Below, one piece after another: positions 36,792 to 45,923 of a stretch of 64,000 nt of DNA. The stretch's first letter is position 1. Every line of letters begins with the position of its first letter. The translations under genes and the position numbers were made by a program. The notes beneath the pieces were generated by a model. The model searched no databases and had not been told where the DNA came from. It worked only from the letters and a program-made list of their open reading frames with translations. The DNA lies in NCBI GenBank assembly GCA_002432865.1, contig DJGX01000012.1, positions 1 to 64,000 of the forward strand. Direction: 5' to 3'. The DNA is from Cloacimonetes bacterium UBA5835 (lineage in GTDB: Bacteria > Cloacimonadota > Cloacimonadia > Cloacimonadales > Cloacimonadaceae).

Positions 36792-37111
36792 TTTGAGGGA
36801 TATACAGTTTCGATATAATCCAGAGCGGCAACTTTTATGGCAATATCACGGTGTAAAACTATACTCATTTTGATTTTATGGCTGAGGATATCTGTCCAGA
36901 TCTCAAACATTTCATTGGGCTTAAATTCAATTCCAGTATAGAGTTTCAGCATATCCTGATAAAAATCATCCCTGTCTGAATCAACTCTGGCAATAACCAG
37001 TTTGGGAATATCAGGGCAAACATCGTAGTCCTTATAACGGACATCAACGACAGCATAACCCAATTTGAGCAGGTTTTCGTAGTTAATTTGTAAATCTTCG
37101 TAATTAAGCAT
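36788..37111 (-). CDS. Small protein of unknown function coupled to ndk
   Basis: A 107-residue soluble protein with GGAG well spaced before its ATG and a 4-bp overlap with ndk, so it is probably real and co-translated. It has a central VDVRYKDYDVCPDIPKLVIA strand pattern, two Tyr/Asp-rich segments and a C-terminal helix-strand ending ETVYPSK. There is no signal peptide, metal motif or nucleotide-binding motif. I do not recognise a family. The close link to ndk hints at nucleotide metabolism or a regulatory partner, but nothing in the sequence proves it. Confidence 0.7.
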   Translation of the reverse strand: MLNYEDLQINYENLLKLGYAVVDVRYKDYDVCPDIPKLVIARVDSDRDDFYQDMLKLYTGIEFKPNEMFEIWTDILSHKIKMSIVLHRDIAIKVAALDYIETVYPSK

Positions 37112-37232
37112 TTTTCTATCTCCAAGCTAAATAATTCTGGACAAAACAAGGGATTCATATTCCTTGTAAAGCAATTCAGAATTCAAGCCCTGTAATGTCA
37201 AGAAGAATTTCTAACTAAAAAGGAGACAAATA

Positions 37233-39236
37233 ATGCAACGCTTTAAACTTGTTAGCGATTATATCCCTTCCGGTGATCAACCCGAAGCGATAAAATCTCT
37301 TGTAAAAGGAATTAAAGAAGATAAAAAATATCAAGTCCTTTTAGGCGTTACAGGTAGCGGAAAAACATTTACAATTGCCAATGTTATTGAACAGATAAAC
37401 CGTCCTACCCTTGTTTTATCACATAATAAAACTCTTGCTGCTCAGCTTTATGGTGAATTAAAACAACTTTTCCCCGAAAATGCAGTTGAATATTTCATCA
37501 GCTATTACGATTATTATCAACCTGAAGCATATATTCCCGGAAAAGATATCTATATTGAAAAAGATAGCAGTATCAACAAACAGATAGAGAAATTACGGTT
37601 AAGAGCAACAATGAGTTTAATGGAAAGAAGGGATGTAATAATTGTTTCCTCTGTGTCTTGCATCTATGGTCTTGGTGTTCCAGAAGAATATCGTGAAGCA
37701 TTAATTTCTCTATCGCGGGGAATGAAAATGGACCGCGAAGAATTGATTAAAAAATTGGTTGCAGCTCACTACAGCCGCAATGATATTGCTTTTGAAAGAG
37801 GTGCATTCAGAGTTAGAGGAGATACTGTAGATATTTTTCCTGCTTATTTGGAACACTGTCTACGCGTGGAATTTTTTGGAGACGAAATTTATCGTTTGGA
37901 AAAACTGCATCCTATCTCCTGTAACAGTTTGGGAGAAGTTGAAAATTACGATGTTTACCCCGCAATTCATTTTTTAATGAACGAGGATAAATTGCATAAA
38001 GCCATCATCAATATAGAAAAAGAAATGAATGAACGCATCGCCTGGTTTATGCAAAATCAAAAATACCTGGAGGCAGAACGTCTAAAACAAAGAACTGCTT
38101 TCGATTTGGAAATGCTTCGTGAACTGGGTTATTGTAGTGGTATCGAAAATTATACCCGCCATCTAACAGGTGCCAAACCTGGTGAACCACCAAACTGTTT
38201 ACTGGATTACTTCCCCGAAGATTTTCTCTTTGTAATTGATGAATCCCATGTAACAATTCCGCAGGTTCATGGTATGTTCGGAGGTGATTATACTCGCAAA
38301 AAAAACTTGGTTGAGTATGGTTTCCGTTTACCTTCTGCATTTGATAATCGCCCGTTACGTTTTGAAGAATTTGAAAATTATATGCGTAATGTCATTTTTG
38401 TTTCTGCCACTCCTGCAAATTATGAGTTGGAATTAACTCAAGGCGAAATTGTTGAACAAGTTATCCGTCCCACTGGTTTACTCGATCCAGAAATTGAAAT
38501 TAAACCTGTAAAGCACCAGGTTGATGATCTTATTGGCCAAATTAAACAACGCACAGTTAAAAACCAAAAAGTTCTGGTGATGGCTCTCACTAAAAGAATG
38601 AGTGAAGACCTTAGTACCTATCTTATTAATGCTGGTATCAAAGCAAGATATATGCACAGCGATATCGACAGCATCGAACGCGCTAAAATTATTAGAGATT
38701 TTCGCTTAGGAGTGTTCGATGTTATTGTTGGAGTTAATCTTCTAAGAGAAGGTTTAGATTTACCCGAAGTCTCGTTAGTAGCTATTTTAGATGCTGATAA
38801 AACTGGATTTTTGCGTTCAACTCGCTCCTTGATTCAGATTTCGGGTCGAGCTGCTCGTAATGTTGATGGCAAAGTAATTTTCTATGCTGACGAAATTACA
38901 GACGCTATAAAACAAACTATAACCGAAACTAATAGACGCCGGGTAAAACAGCTTGCCTATAATAAAGCCCATAATATAACCCCACAAACAATTTATAAGA
39001 CAATTGAACAAATTATGCAATCGACAGCTATTGCTGAAGGATATGATAAGATATCAAAACCAATTACCGATGAAAAACCTTCAGAAAAGGATTTTTTGGA
39101 ATATTTAGATCTCGATAATAAAGAAAAGATTATTGAACTGCTGACTAAAGAAATGAATAAGGCTGCTGCCAATCTCGAATTTGAACATGCTGCTGAACTC
39201 AGAGATAGAATCTGGGAACTTCAACAGAATCTATAA
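37233..39236 (+). CDS. uvrB: Excinuclease ABC subunit B
   Basis: A 667-residue helicase-like protein that verifies DNA damage with UvrA and recruits UvrC in nucleotide excision repair. It has Walker A GVTGSGKT (about 39-46), LSHNKTLAAQLYGEL, the beta-hairpin region YYDYYQPEAYIPGKD, the DESH box (FVIDESHVTI), helicase motifs V-VI (GVNLLREGLDLPEV, ISGRAARN) and a C-terminal UVR motif (LTKEMNKAAANLEFEHAAEL). It is full length. AAAAGGAGA precedes the ATG. It diverges from the ndk unit and is apparently monocistronic. Confidence 0.97.
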   Translation: MQRFKLVSDYIPSGDQPEAIKSLVKGIKEDKKYQVLLGVTGSGKTFTIANVIEQINRPTLVLSHNKTLAAQLYGELKQLFPENAVEYFISYYDYYQPEAYIPGKDIYIEKDSSINKQIEKLRLRATMSLMERRDVIIVSSVSCIYGLGVPEEYREALISLSRGMKMDREELIKKLVAAHYSRNDIAFERGAFRVRGDTVDIFPAYLEHCLRVEFFGDEIYRLEKLHPISCNSLGEVENYDVYPAIHFLMNEDKLHKAIINIEKEMNERIAWFMQNQKYLEAERLKQRTAFDLEMLRELGYCSGIENYTRHLTGAKPGEPPNCLLDYFPEDFLFVIDESHVTIPQVHGMFGGDYTRKKNLVEYGFRLPSAFDNRPLRFEEFENYMRNVIFVSATPANYELELTQGEIVEQVIRPTGLLDPEIEIKPVKHQVDDLIGQIKQRTVKNQKVLVMALTKRMSEDLSTYLINAGIKARYMHSDIDSIERAKIIRDFRLGVFDVIVGVNLLREGLDLPEVSLVAILDADKTGFLRSTRSLIQISGRAARNVDGKVIFYADEITDAIKQTITETNRRRVKQLAYNKAHNITPQTIYKTIEQIMQSTAIAEGYDKISKPITDEKPSEKDFLEYLDLDNKEKIIELLTKEMNKAAANLEFEHAAELRDRIWELQQNL

Positions 39237-39269
39237 TGCATCATATTATTGATTAAAAAAAAGCCCTAA

Positions 39270-39644
39270 TCAGCAATCGCCATCATAAGCAACTGTGGAA
39301 AGTGTATCTGTAACTACCAGCAAATTTGGATTCCAAAGAGGATCAGTCACCGTAACCATCTGATCATTTCCAGGACCGGGTATGGGAGAAAGCCAATACA
39401 ATAATTGATTTAGATTATTTCTGCGATATTTTTTGGCAGAAATCCACTGTCCGCTTTGAGACATTAAATTCATTCCATCATAAGGATTATGCAAATTTGA
39501 GAGAGATCCAATATTATAAACATTAAGTGAAAGTAAACCGGCATTATGGGTTTCATAATTTACACTTTTTGCATCTGAAGGTTTGGTTTGACCAAACAAA
39601 AGGACAACGGCAAGAAGTAGGATCAAGATTATATAGTGCTTCAT
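39270..39644 (-). CDS. Short secreted protein, possibly a truncated larger one
   Basis: A 124-residue protein from the ATG at 39644, which has AAGGAGG at ideal spacing (the frame extends 8 codons further without a ribosome site). A signal peptide (MKHYIILILLLAVVLLFG) is followed by NAGLLSLNVYNIGSL, a Gly/Ser/Trp-rich segment and VVTDTLSTVAYDGDC before a TGA stop. This reads like the N-terminal domain of much longer exported proteins and has no FlgD-like tail, so a stop or deletion may have removed the rest. It follows a lipoprotein gene by 10 bp and is convergent with uvrB. Confidence 0.65.
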   Translation of the reverse strand: MKHYIILILLLAVVLLFGQTKPSDAKSVNYETHNAGLLSLNVYNIGSLSNLHNPYDGMNLMSQSGQWISAKKYRRNNLNQLLYWLSPIPGPGNDQMVTVTDPLWNPNLLVVTDTLSTVAYDGDC

Positions 39645-39654
39645 TTTATCCTCC

Positions 39655-39972
39655 TTATAAAGGTTCATTATTGATCATATTGCTAAATAAATTCTGTAAA
39701 GCGATTGCTGTTTCCGTTTGATTCATATAGGACACCGGAAGTTCACCTTGATAAGTTATTAACTTATAAGTAAAAAAGTCGTTATCCTCGGTATTGGTAA
39801 TTACGATGTTTTGTTGGTAAAGATATTCACCCCCGGCAAGAGGAGTTTTATCTTCTTGGATGCTGAGAGGATCAAAACTTTCAGATAAGGGACCTAACAA
39901 ACTTTCTTCTTGGCAGGCACCCAAAAAAAACAATGAAATCTCGATTATTAATAATCTTCCATACTTAGCCAT
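39655..39972 (-). CDS. Small lipoprotein of unknown function
   Basis: A 105-residue protein from the ATG at 39972 with AAGGAA upstream. An in-frame TTG 7 codons earlier has no ribosome site. Residues 4-20 form a lipoprotein signal ending LFFLGAC, giving a lipid-anchored Cys near position 20. The mature part has a YQQNIVITNTEDNDFFTYKL segment and a Gln/Asn-rich C-terminus. No family is recognised. It is paired with the short secreted protein downstream (10-bp gap), so the two may work together at the cell surface. Confidence 0.7.
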   Translation of the reverse strand: MAKYGRLLIIEISLFFLGACQEESLLGPLSESFDPLSIQEDKTPLAGGEYLYQQNIVITNTEDNDFFTYKLITYQGELPVSYMNQTETAIALQNLFSNMINNEPL

Positions 39973-40525
39973 AATAATTCCTTTTATACTCAATATTCTG
40001 CATTTGTTATGATCTACAAAAAGCAGATAAGATGTATACTATGTGTTCTAATTACAAAAGAAAGTCGCTGATACAAATGCTGAGGCAACTTTCCAGTATA
40101 AGTATGCGTAGATTTTTCCTATATTTTTTTCCAAACTCGCCAGCAAATTAATCTATTTAAACTATAAATAACAATGGTATTTATGTGAATACAAATATTA
40201 AAATTTTAAGCACCTTTTTTACCCACTTCTAATAATTACTTCGTATATATCACTTTTTAAAAACTCGTATACAGCCTATATAATTCCCATATGATTCCCA
40301 TATCAGATAAGGGAATCATACGGGATGCTTATTGACTGTATATAAGCTTCCAGTAAGGAGACTGCTATCTTATATAATTCCTTAGATTTAGTTGATTAGA
40401 AAATATGGTGATGGGCTGCTGAATTTCGATTCCGCAATTTAGGGAAAGAGTACATTTAGATAACTCCATTATTTTTGGCAAAAACAAATCTGCCAACTTA
40501 TTATCCTCCAACACATTATTTGAAT
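39973..40525. other. Intergenic region of about 550 bp
   Basis: It lies between the lipoprotein gene and the end of gltX, both on the minus strand. The only structured element is the palindromic repeat at 40283-40326. The rest is A/T-rich with no credible frame or RNA gene. It should contain the promoter of the lipoprotein unit and the 3' end of the gltX message. Confidence 0.5.
40283..40326 (-). repeat. Dispersed palindromic repeat, copy B
   Basis: A 44-bp element in the opposite orientation to the copy at 5062-5106; the aligned 43 bp differ at three positions. The core TATGATTCCC...GGGAATCATA (40290-40320) is an almost perfect palindrome that would fold into a hairpin of more than 12 bp. 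Both copies are followed by GGGATGCTTAT on the plus strand. It lies outside genes. Confidence 0.75.
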
Positions 40526-41959
40526 TTAACTCGGCAGATATTGCTGCAGGCGTTTAATTGATTCTTCCTTTCCTAAAATGATAAAAGTGGAAGGTAGCTC
40601 AGGCCCATGCTGTTGATGAATTAAAGCCAAACGTAAAGGAGTGTAGAATTTTTTACCTTTAATACCCAGTTCAGCAATTCCAGAATTAACTAAATTCTGA
40701 ATAGATTCCGTATCCCAAGCAGATAAAATTGGTAAATTAGTTGCAAACCAAGCAAGAACTTTTTGAGCTTCCGGAGCTAATAGTGTTTTTATATCGTCAT
40801 TCTTTAACTCCTCAGGTTGATAAAACATTTTACAGTAATCCACAATTTCATTTAGTAAAGTGCATCTTTCGCGAGCTACAGCAATAGCAAGTTGGTATTT
40901 ATTTTCATCGCTAAGATCATATCCCTTCTCTAAAAAAAGGTGTTTACAACGCATAGCAATATCTTCAACAGGCAGTGAATGTAAATATTGTCCGTTCATC
41001 CAATCCAGCTTGGTTAAATCAAATATGGCTCCCGCTTTATTTACTCTTTCTAATGAAAAGGCATTGCAAAGTTCATCCAGAGTGAAAAGTTCGCGGTCAT
41101 CGGAAGGATGCCAACCCAGTAAAGCAACAAAATTGATTAGTGCCTCTTTCAGATAACCTTTTGCTAAATAGCTATCTACAGATACATCATTCATCCTTTT
41201 GCTCAATTTTGTACGGTCAGCATTAAGAATAAGAGGAAGATGCACCCATTTAGGAGTTTCCCAACCCAAACATTCATACAAATAAATATGTTTCGGAGTG
41301 CTGGAAAGCCATTCTTCTCCCCTGATAATATGAGAAATTTGCATTAAGTGATCATCTACCACAGCTGCCAGATGATAAGTTGGGAACCCGTCACTTTTTA
41401 GTAAAACCTGATCGTCGGACTGGTTGGAATCCATTTCCACTTCACCCCGAATCAGATCATTGAATTGAAATTTGCGGTTATCAGGCATTTTTAACCGGAT
41501 AACATACTTTTCTCCTGCGGCTATTTTTTGTTCTATTTCGGATTTAGTTAAAGATAAACAGCGGCGGTCATATTTTACAAATTCACCTTTTGATTGTTGT
41601 TCTTCGCGCATTTTAGTTAAGGTCTCCGGGGAACAAAAACAGGGATAGGCAAAACCGGAATCTAATAAATACTGTGCATGTTCTTTATATAAAGATAAGC
41701 GTTCGGATTGAATATAGGGGGCAAATTTGCTCTCTCTTCCAGGTCCTTCATCGTAATCCAACCCTAAGGCATTTAAAGTGTTAATCAAGTTTTCAATTGC
41801 TCCCGGAACTTGTCTGCTTTTATCTGTATCTTCTATTCTTAAAATAAAGGTACCTTTTTCTTTTCGGGCAAAAAGGTAATTGTAAAGGGCAGTTCTCAAT
41901 CCACCAATATGTAAATAACCGGTTGGACTTGGTGCAAAACGGACACGGATTTCATTCAT
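40526..41959 (-). CDS. gltX: Glutamyl-tRNA synthetase
   Basis: A 477-residue class I synthetase that charges tRNA-Glu. The N-terminal RFAPSPTGYLHIGGLRTALYNYL (split at residues 7-29) holds the HIGH-type signature as HIGG. RTKLSKR near residue 245 is the KMSKS loop. The C-terminal helical anticodon-binding domain is present, with RLALIHQQHGPELP near the end. No separate Gln-tRNA synthetase or GatCAB gene is in view, so discriminating versus non-discriminating charging cannot be judged. It is the last gene of a minus-strand run, 19 bp after the unknown gene. Confidence 0.96.
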   Translation of the reverse strand: MNEIRVRFAPSPTGYLHIGGLRTALYNYLFARKEKGTFILRIEDTDKSRQVPGAIENLINTLNALGLDYDEGPGRESKFAPYIQSERLSLYKEHAQYLLDSGFAYPCFCSPETLTKMREEQQSKGEFVKYDRRCLSLTKSEIEQKIAAGEKYVIRLKMPDNRKFQFNDLIRGEVEMDSNQSDDQVLLKSDGFPTYHLAAVVDDHLMQISHIIRGEEWLSSTPKHIYLYECLGWETPKWVHLPLILNADRTKLSKRMNDVSVDSYLAKGYLKEALINFVALLGWHPSDDRELFTLDELCNAFSLERVNKAGAIFDLTKLDWMNGQYLHSLPVEDIAMRCKHLFLEKGYDLSDENKYQLAIAVARERCTLLNEIVDYCKMFYQPEELKNDDIKTLLAPEAQKVLAWFATNLPILSAWDTESIQNLVNSGIAELGIKGKKFYTPLRLALIHQQHGPELPSTFIILGKEESIKRLQQYLPS

Positions 41960-41978
41960 TCTATTATATCTCCAGGTA

Positions 41979-42560
41979 TTATTTCACTAATTTATCGATA
42001 TTATCATAAAAATTGTATTTAAGGACTCTATATTTGGGATTGTAGAGTGTTTTATAGATCTGGGAATGTCTGGGAATTGCTTTACTTTCAGCAATTAAAT
42101 CTACTTCTTTCCATTCAGCAAGATCAAAATCTATCAGTTCTTTTATCTGTGGTACAGTAGCATTCCAAATATCAGTAATATTGAGGTTATGGTTGTTATC
42201 GTACACTGATTGTTTCATAAGATCTGCCAATATATAGCTTTTACGGTATATTTCAACAATTGCCTGTTCTTTTTTTAGCTCTTTTTCCGGCATCAGAAGG
42301 TCTAAACTTACACGAAAAAATCCTTTTCCGTTACCGATATCCTGTTTTATAGGTAAATATGGTTCAGAATGTAGCAGCATTTCTGTTATAATATAATTTG
42401 CTGCTTCGTCAATATTGTTAATTAGATGTCCCGGTCCCATATATGCCTGAAAAACAAGTTTATAGAGGTCAATCAGTTGCAATTCAGGATGAAAAAGTAA
42501 TTCCTGCTTAATAACCTGTTTGATATCAACTTTAATTAAATCATTATCAGATAGCTGCAT
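41979..42560 (-). CDS. Conserved protein of unknown function
   Basis: A 193-residue soluble protein without signal peptide or membrane helix. The segment LQLIDLYKLVFQAYMGPGH (about 28-46), a later FRVSLDLL and RHSQIYKTLYNPKYRVL are the most conserved-looking parts. I recall similar uncharacterised proteins with a D-x-Y-K-L-x-x-Q-A-x-x-G-P-x-H core in Bacteroidota and Firmicutes, but no function. It overlaps the amidohydrolase gene by 14 bp and precedes gltX by 19 bp, so it is expressed with them. Confidence 0.78.
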   Translation of the reverse strand: MQLSDNDLIKVDIKQVIKQELLFHPELQLIDLYKLVFQAYMGPGHLINNIDEAANYIITEMLLHSEPYLPIKQDIGNGKGFFRVSLDLLMPEKELKKEQAIVEIYRKSYILADLMKQSVYDNNHNLNITDIWNATVPQIKELIDFDLAEWKEVDLIAESKAIPRHSQIYKTLYNPKYRVLKYNFYDNIDKLVK

Positions 42561-44010
42561 ATTTTATTTCCCCGTCGCGGATAAGATAGTAAAGCTCTGT
42601 TGTTTCATTTTCTATTGGGTGTGAATAGATAGATAAATCTGCCTTATATCCAATCTTGATTTTCCCATAAGTATCTTCTTCACTATTTAACCAGGCAGCG
42701 TTTTTAGTATAAATATCAATTGCTTGCGCAGTAGATAAACGCTCTAAGGGATTGTGATGATTGATTGCTGCCCTAAGTGAATGTGCTGCATTTAAAGATG
42801 TTATATACCAATCTGAACCACCGGTAATAGTAATGCCGGATTTTAATAAAGTAGCAAAACGGTTCATTATTCTACTACGCTTTATCCCTATTTTTTTAGC
42901 GTAAAAACCATTTTCACCTCCCCATAAATAATCAAAATTTGGTTGCATAACAGGAACAGCTCCAGAAGTAGCAATTTCTTCGATTAAGTTATCGGGAGTT
43001 ATTTCACAGTGGATAAGCTGATGTCTTAAATCTGCTGTGCTAGCTAGTGATTTGTAAACATTATTAATTTGGCGAATTGCTCGATCACCAATACAATGTA
43101 TAGCTACCTGGAGCCGGTGTTGACTTGCTTCTGTAATAAATTTTTGCCAGAATTCATCGCTTTGATAAAGAACTCCCCAAGAATTACTATTTAAATATGG
43201 TTCTGATATAGCTGCAGTTTCAGAACCGATTGAACCATCAGCTAATATACAACCTCCGATTCTATTAGCTCCAGCCTCCAAAGCTGCTTTGATATTAAAA
43301 GATTGAGGATATAGAATAAATCGTAGGGGGAATTTATTTAAATTATCTCTGATGAGCTCGTAGTGATTAATACTATTTTCTGCATCACCAATCATAGTAT
43401 GTAGAGAAGTAAAACCTGCCTGTAAACCAATATTTGCTGCTGCCCGATAAGCATTTAAAATTGCTTCATCATTTAAGCGTTTATGAAAAAAATGGACAGC
43501 ATAATCATTTTCCCCTCCTCGCAAAATCTCTTCTTTAGTTTTCAAACCTGTAACCATATTTCTTGCATAAGAATTGAGCATACAGGAATGACCATCTATC
43601 CTTCTTAAAATTAAGGGTTTGTCGGGAACAGCACTATTTAGTTCTGTTAGAGTGGGAAACCGCCTTTCTTTTAATAATGTCTCATCCATTTGCCAAGCAA
43701 AAATGAACTCGTCCTTTGTCTTTTTGGAATTTGCTGCCGAAAGCAGAGCCAGGATGTCTTCTATATTTTTAGCAGTAGACAAATCCACTCCCAGAGAATA
43801 TAATCCTCCTTCAAAACTGTGCGTGTGCGTATCAATAAAGCCAGGATAGGCATAAGAACCATTTAAATCTTTCATAGAGATGTTTTTATATTGTTCTGGA
43901 ACAGGATAAGGCAATATCTCTGAAATACTTGTATTATGAACAAGTAGCGATTTCGGTTCTTCAGTAAATTTACCCTTTATCCAGAGATAGAGGTTGGCTA
44001 ATATGTTCAT
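42547..44010 (-). CDS. Amidohydrolase (YtcJ-like, amidohydrolase family 3)
   Basis: A 487-residue metal-dependent hydrolase. The N-terminal metal motif is PGFIDTHTHSFEGG (about 57-70). A buried QMDETLL loop, SLHTMIGDAE, the metal-site IHCIGDRAI, QLIHCEI, and the C-terminal GGSDWYITSLNAAHSLRAAI follow, as in YtcJ-like enzymes and N-substituted formamide deformylases. The natural substrate of the group is mostly unknown. It is cytoplasmic. It overlaps maf by 4 bp and the unknown gene by 14 bp. The family is firm, the reaction open. Confidence 0.88.
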   Translation of the reverse strand: MNILANLYLWIKGKFTEEPKSLLVHNTSISEILPYPVPEQYKNISMKDLNGSYAYPGFIDTHTHSFEGGLYSLGVDLSTAKNIEDILALLSAANSKKTKDEFIFAWQMDETLLKERRFPTLTELNSAVPDKPLILRRIDGHSCMLNSYARNMVTGLKTKEEILRGGENDYAVHFFHKRLNDEAILNAYRAAANIGLQAGFTSLHTMIGDAENSINHYELIRDNLNKFPLRFILYPQSFNIKAALEAGANRIGGCILADGSIGSETAAISEPYLNSNSWGVLYQSDEFWQKFITEASQHRLQVAIHCIGDRAIRQINNVYKSLASTADLRHQLIHCEITPDNLIEEIATSGAVPVMQPNFDYLWGGENGFYAKKIGIKRSRIMNRFATLLKSGITITGGSDWYITSLNAAHSLRAAINHHNPLERLSTAQAIDIYTKNAAWLNSEEDTYGKIKIGYKADLSIYSHPIENETTELYYLIRDGEIKYAAI

Positions 44011-44600
44011 TTCTCTTCCTTTTCTAATATGGCATTCAGCATTTCATAGAATTTACGAACTGGAAAACCCATAACATTATAATAACATCCATCAACTGCT
44101 GTGATAAATTGTGCTCCATAACCCTGAATTCCATAAGCTCCTGCTTTATCCATAGGTTCTCCTGTTTCTATATACGATTTAATTTCTAACTCAGTCAATT
44201 CGGCAAAATGCACTAAGGTCTGCTCATAGTTTATGTTCGCTATCTCATTATAGAAAATACAGATACCGGTATAAACGCTGTGAGTGTTTCCTGAAAGTAA
44301 TCTCAAATATCTGCTTGCTTCTTTTTGGTTTAAGGGCTTGCCTAAGATGTGATTATCTATGGCTACTAAAGTATCTGCAGCTATAACTACTGCATCTTTA
44401 TCCACTTTATTTTTAACAATTTCTGCTTTCCGCAAAGCATTTTGCATAGCTTGAACTTGCGGTTCTTCTCCATTAATCGGTTCTGCAATCTCTGCAGGAA
44501 TAATATAAGCATTTATTCCCAATAAAGCAAAAAGTTCTTTTCTGCGCGGAGAAGCAGAAGCAAGGATAACTTTTTTATTGTGTAATAACTCATGTATCAT
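44007..44600 (-). CDS. maf: Maf-family nucleoside triphosphate pyrophosphatase
   Basis: A 197-residue house-cleaning enzyme that hydrolyses dTTP/UTP or modified nucleotides to monophosphates. The N-terminal VILASASPRRKELFALLG (11-28) is diagnostic. VVIAADTLVAIDNHILGKP (about 71-89) contains the catalytic Asp, and MDKAGAYGIQGYGAQFI is the conserved third motif. Length is normal. It is first in a four-gene minus-strand run and overlaps the amidohydrolase by 4 bp. It diverges from serC across about 140 bp that should hold both promoters. Confidence 0.94.
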   Translation of the reverse strand: MIHELLHNKKVILASASPRRKELFALLGINAYIIPAEIAEPINGEEPQVQAMQNALRKAEIVKNKVDKDAVVIAADTLVAIDNHILGKPLNQKEASRYLRLLSGNTHSVYTGICIFYNEIANINYEQTLVHFAELTELEIKSYIETGEPMDKAGAYGIQGYGAQFITAVDGCYYNVMGFPVRKFYEMLNAILEKEEK

Positions 44601-44741
44601 AATTTTAAACCTTTGTTACATAGAATATAAAGGCTGGTTTAAGTCAATAATTTTCTCTATTTGTAAAAAATAACTTGCCTTAAAGTAAGGTATTAGAAAA
44701 ACTTGTCCATAGAAAGAAAAAAAATATCCTGGAGGATACAA

Positions 44742-45827
44742 ATGGAACGAGTACATAACTTTAATGCAGGTCCTGCCGTCTTACCTGAAGAAGTTCTTAG
44801 AGAGGCACAGTCAGACCTTTTCAATTACAAAGGGATGGGGCTTTCCGTTATGGAAATGAGCCATCGCAGTAAAGAGTATGAAGCAATTATTAACGAAGCA
44901 CGAAATGCCGCAAAGAGGATTTACGGTCTTGGTGATGATTGGGATGTCCTTTTTCTGCATGGAGGAGCCAGTTTACAATTCTTGATGGTTCCCTTAAACT
45001 TCATTCCGGAAGGGAAAGTGGCCAATTATATTCATACTGGTGTATGGAGTAAGAAAGCAATGGCAGAAGTAAAAAAACTGAATAAACCTTTGCATATTGC
45101 TGCAAGTTCCGAAGATAAAAGTTTTAGCTACATTCCAAAAAACTATCAGCTATCAGATAACCCTGCTTACTTGCATATTACAACTAATAATACTATTTAC
45201 GGTACAGAGTGGAAAACAGATCCCGATGTTCCTGAAGGTATTCCTTTGATTGCTGATATGAGCTCAAACTTTATGAGCAAACCGATTGATATTAATAAAT
45301 ACAGCTTAATATATGCCGGTGCTCAGAAAAATGTTGGTCCTGCAGGTTGTGCTGTTGTTTTGGTTAAAAAAGATTTTCTAGCTACAGCTGCCGCTAATCT
45401 TCCTTCGATGCTGGATTATCAAATACATGCTAAAAATGGAAGTATGTATAATACTCCTCCTTGTTTCACAATTTATATGGTTGGTCTCGTGATGAAATGG
45501 ATTGAAAACTATGGTGGATTAGCCATGATCGAGCAGAATAACAAGGCAAAGGCAAAATACATTTACGATGCTATTGATGCTTCAAACGGTTTTTATAGAG
45601 GAACTGTGATTCCTGAATATCGTTCTTTAATGAATATCACCTTCCGCCTTCCCAATGAAGAACTGGAAGCTCTCTTTATCAGTGAAGCGAAGAAAAATGG
45701 AATGATAGGCCTGAAAGGTCATCGTGATGTAGGTGGATGCCGTGCTTCCTGTTATAACGCTCTTCCGCTGAACGCAGCTTACGATTTAGCTGAATTTATG
45801 AAGAACTTCCAAAAACAGAATGGGTAA
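44742..45827 (+). CDS. serC: Phosphoserine aminotransferase
   Basis: A 361-residue PLP-dependent enzyme making 3-phosphoserine in serine synthesis, and usually also active in vitamin B6 synthesis. I chose the ATG at 44742, with CTGGAGG upstream, over a frame extension to 44703. It opens VHNFNAGPAVLPEEVL, the standard SerC N-terminus. The PLP lysine is K196 in YAGAQKNVGPAG. NNTIYGTEW and GCRASCYNALP (phosphate-binding and C-terminal motifs) are present. It appears monocistronic. A very strong hairpin follows 22 bp after the stop. Confidence 0.95.
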   Translation: MERVHNFNAGPAVLPEEVLREAQSDLFNYKGMGLSVMEMSHRSKEYEAIINEARNAAKRIYGLGDDWDVLFLHGGASLQFLMVPLNFIPEGKVANYIHTGVWSKKAMAEVKKLNKPLHIAASSEDKSFSYIPKNYQLSDNPAYLHITTNNTIYGTEWKTDPDVPEGIPLIADMSSNFMSKPIDINKYSLIYAGAQKNVGPAGCAVVLVKKDFLATAAANLPSMLDYQIHAKNGSMYNTPPCFTIYMVGLVMKWIENYGGLAMIEQNNKAKAKYIYDAIDASNGFYRGTVIPEYRSLMNITFRLPNEELEALFISEAKKNGMIGLKGHRDVGGCRASCYNALPLNAAYDLAEFMKNFQKQNG

Positions 45828-45849
45828 TTATTAACTATAATAGTAATGC

Positions 45850-45885
45850 TACTGCTGTAGTACCTTAACCGGTACTACAGCAGTA
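45850..45885. terminator. Perfect 15-bp hairpin after serC
   Basis: TACTGCTGTAGTACC, loop TTAACC, then GGTACTACAGCAGTA: a fully matched 15-bp stem with a 6-base loop, 22 bp after the serC stop and 39 bp before exbB. It lacks a T-tract on either strand. It may end serC transcription, protect the serC mRNA 3' end or act as a two-fold protein-binding site. Confidence 0.5.
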
Positions 45886-45923
45886 AAAGTAATATAAAAG
45901 CAAAAACGCATGCGTGAGGTTTA

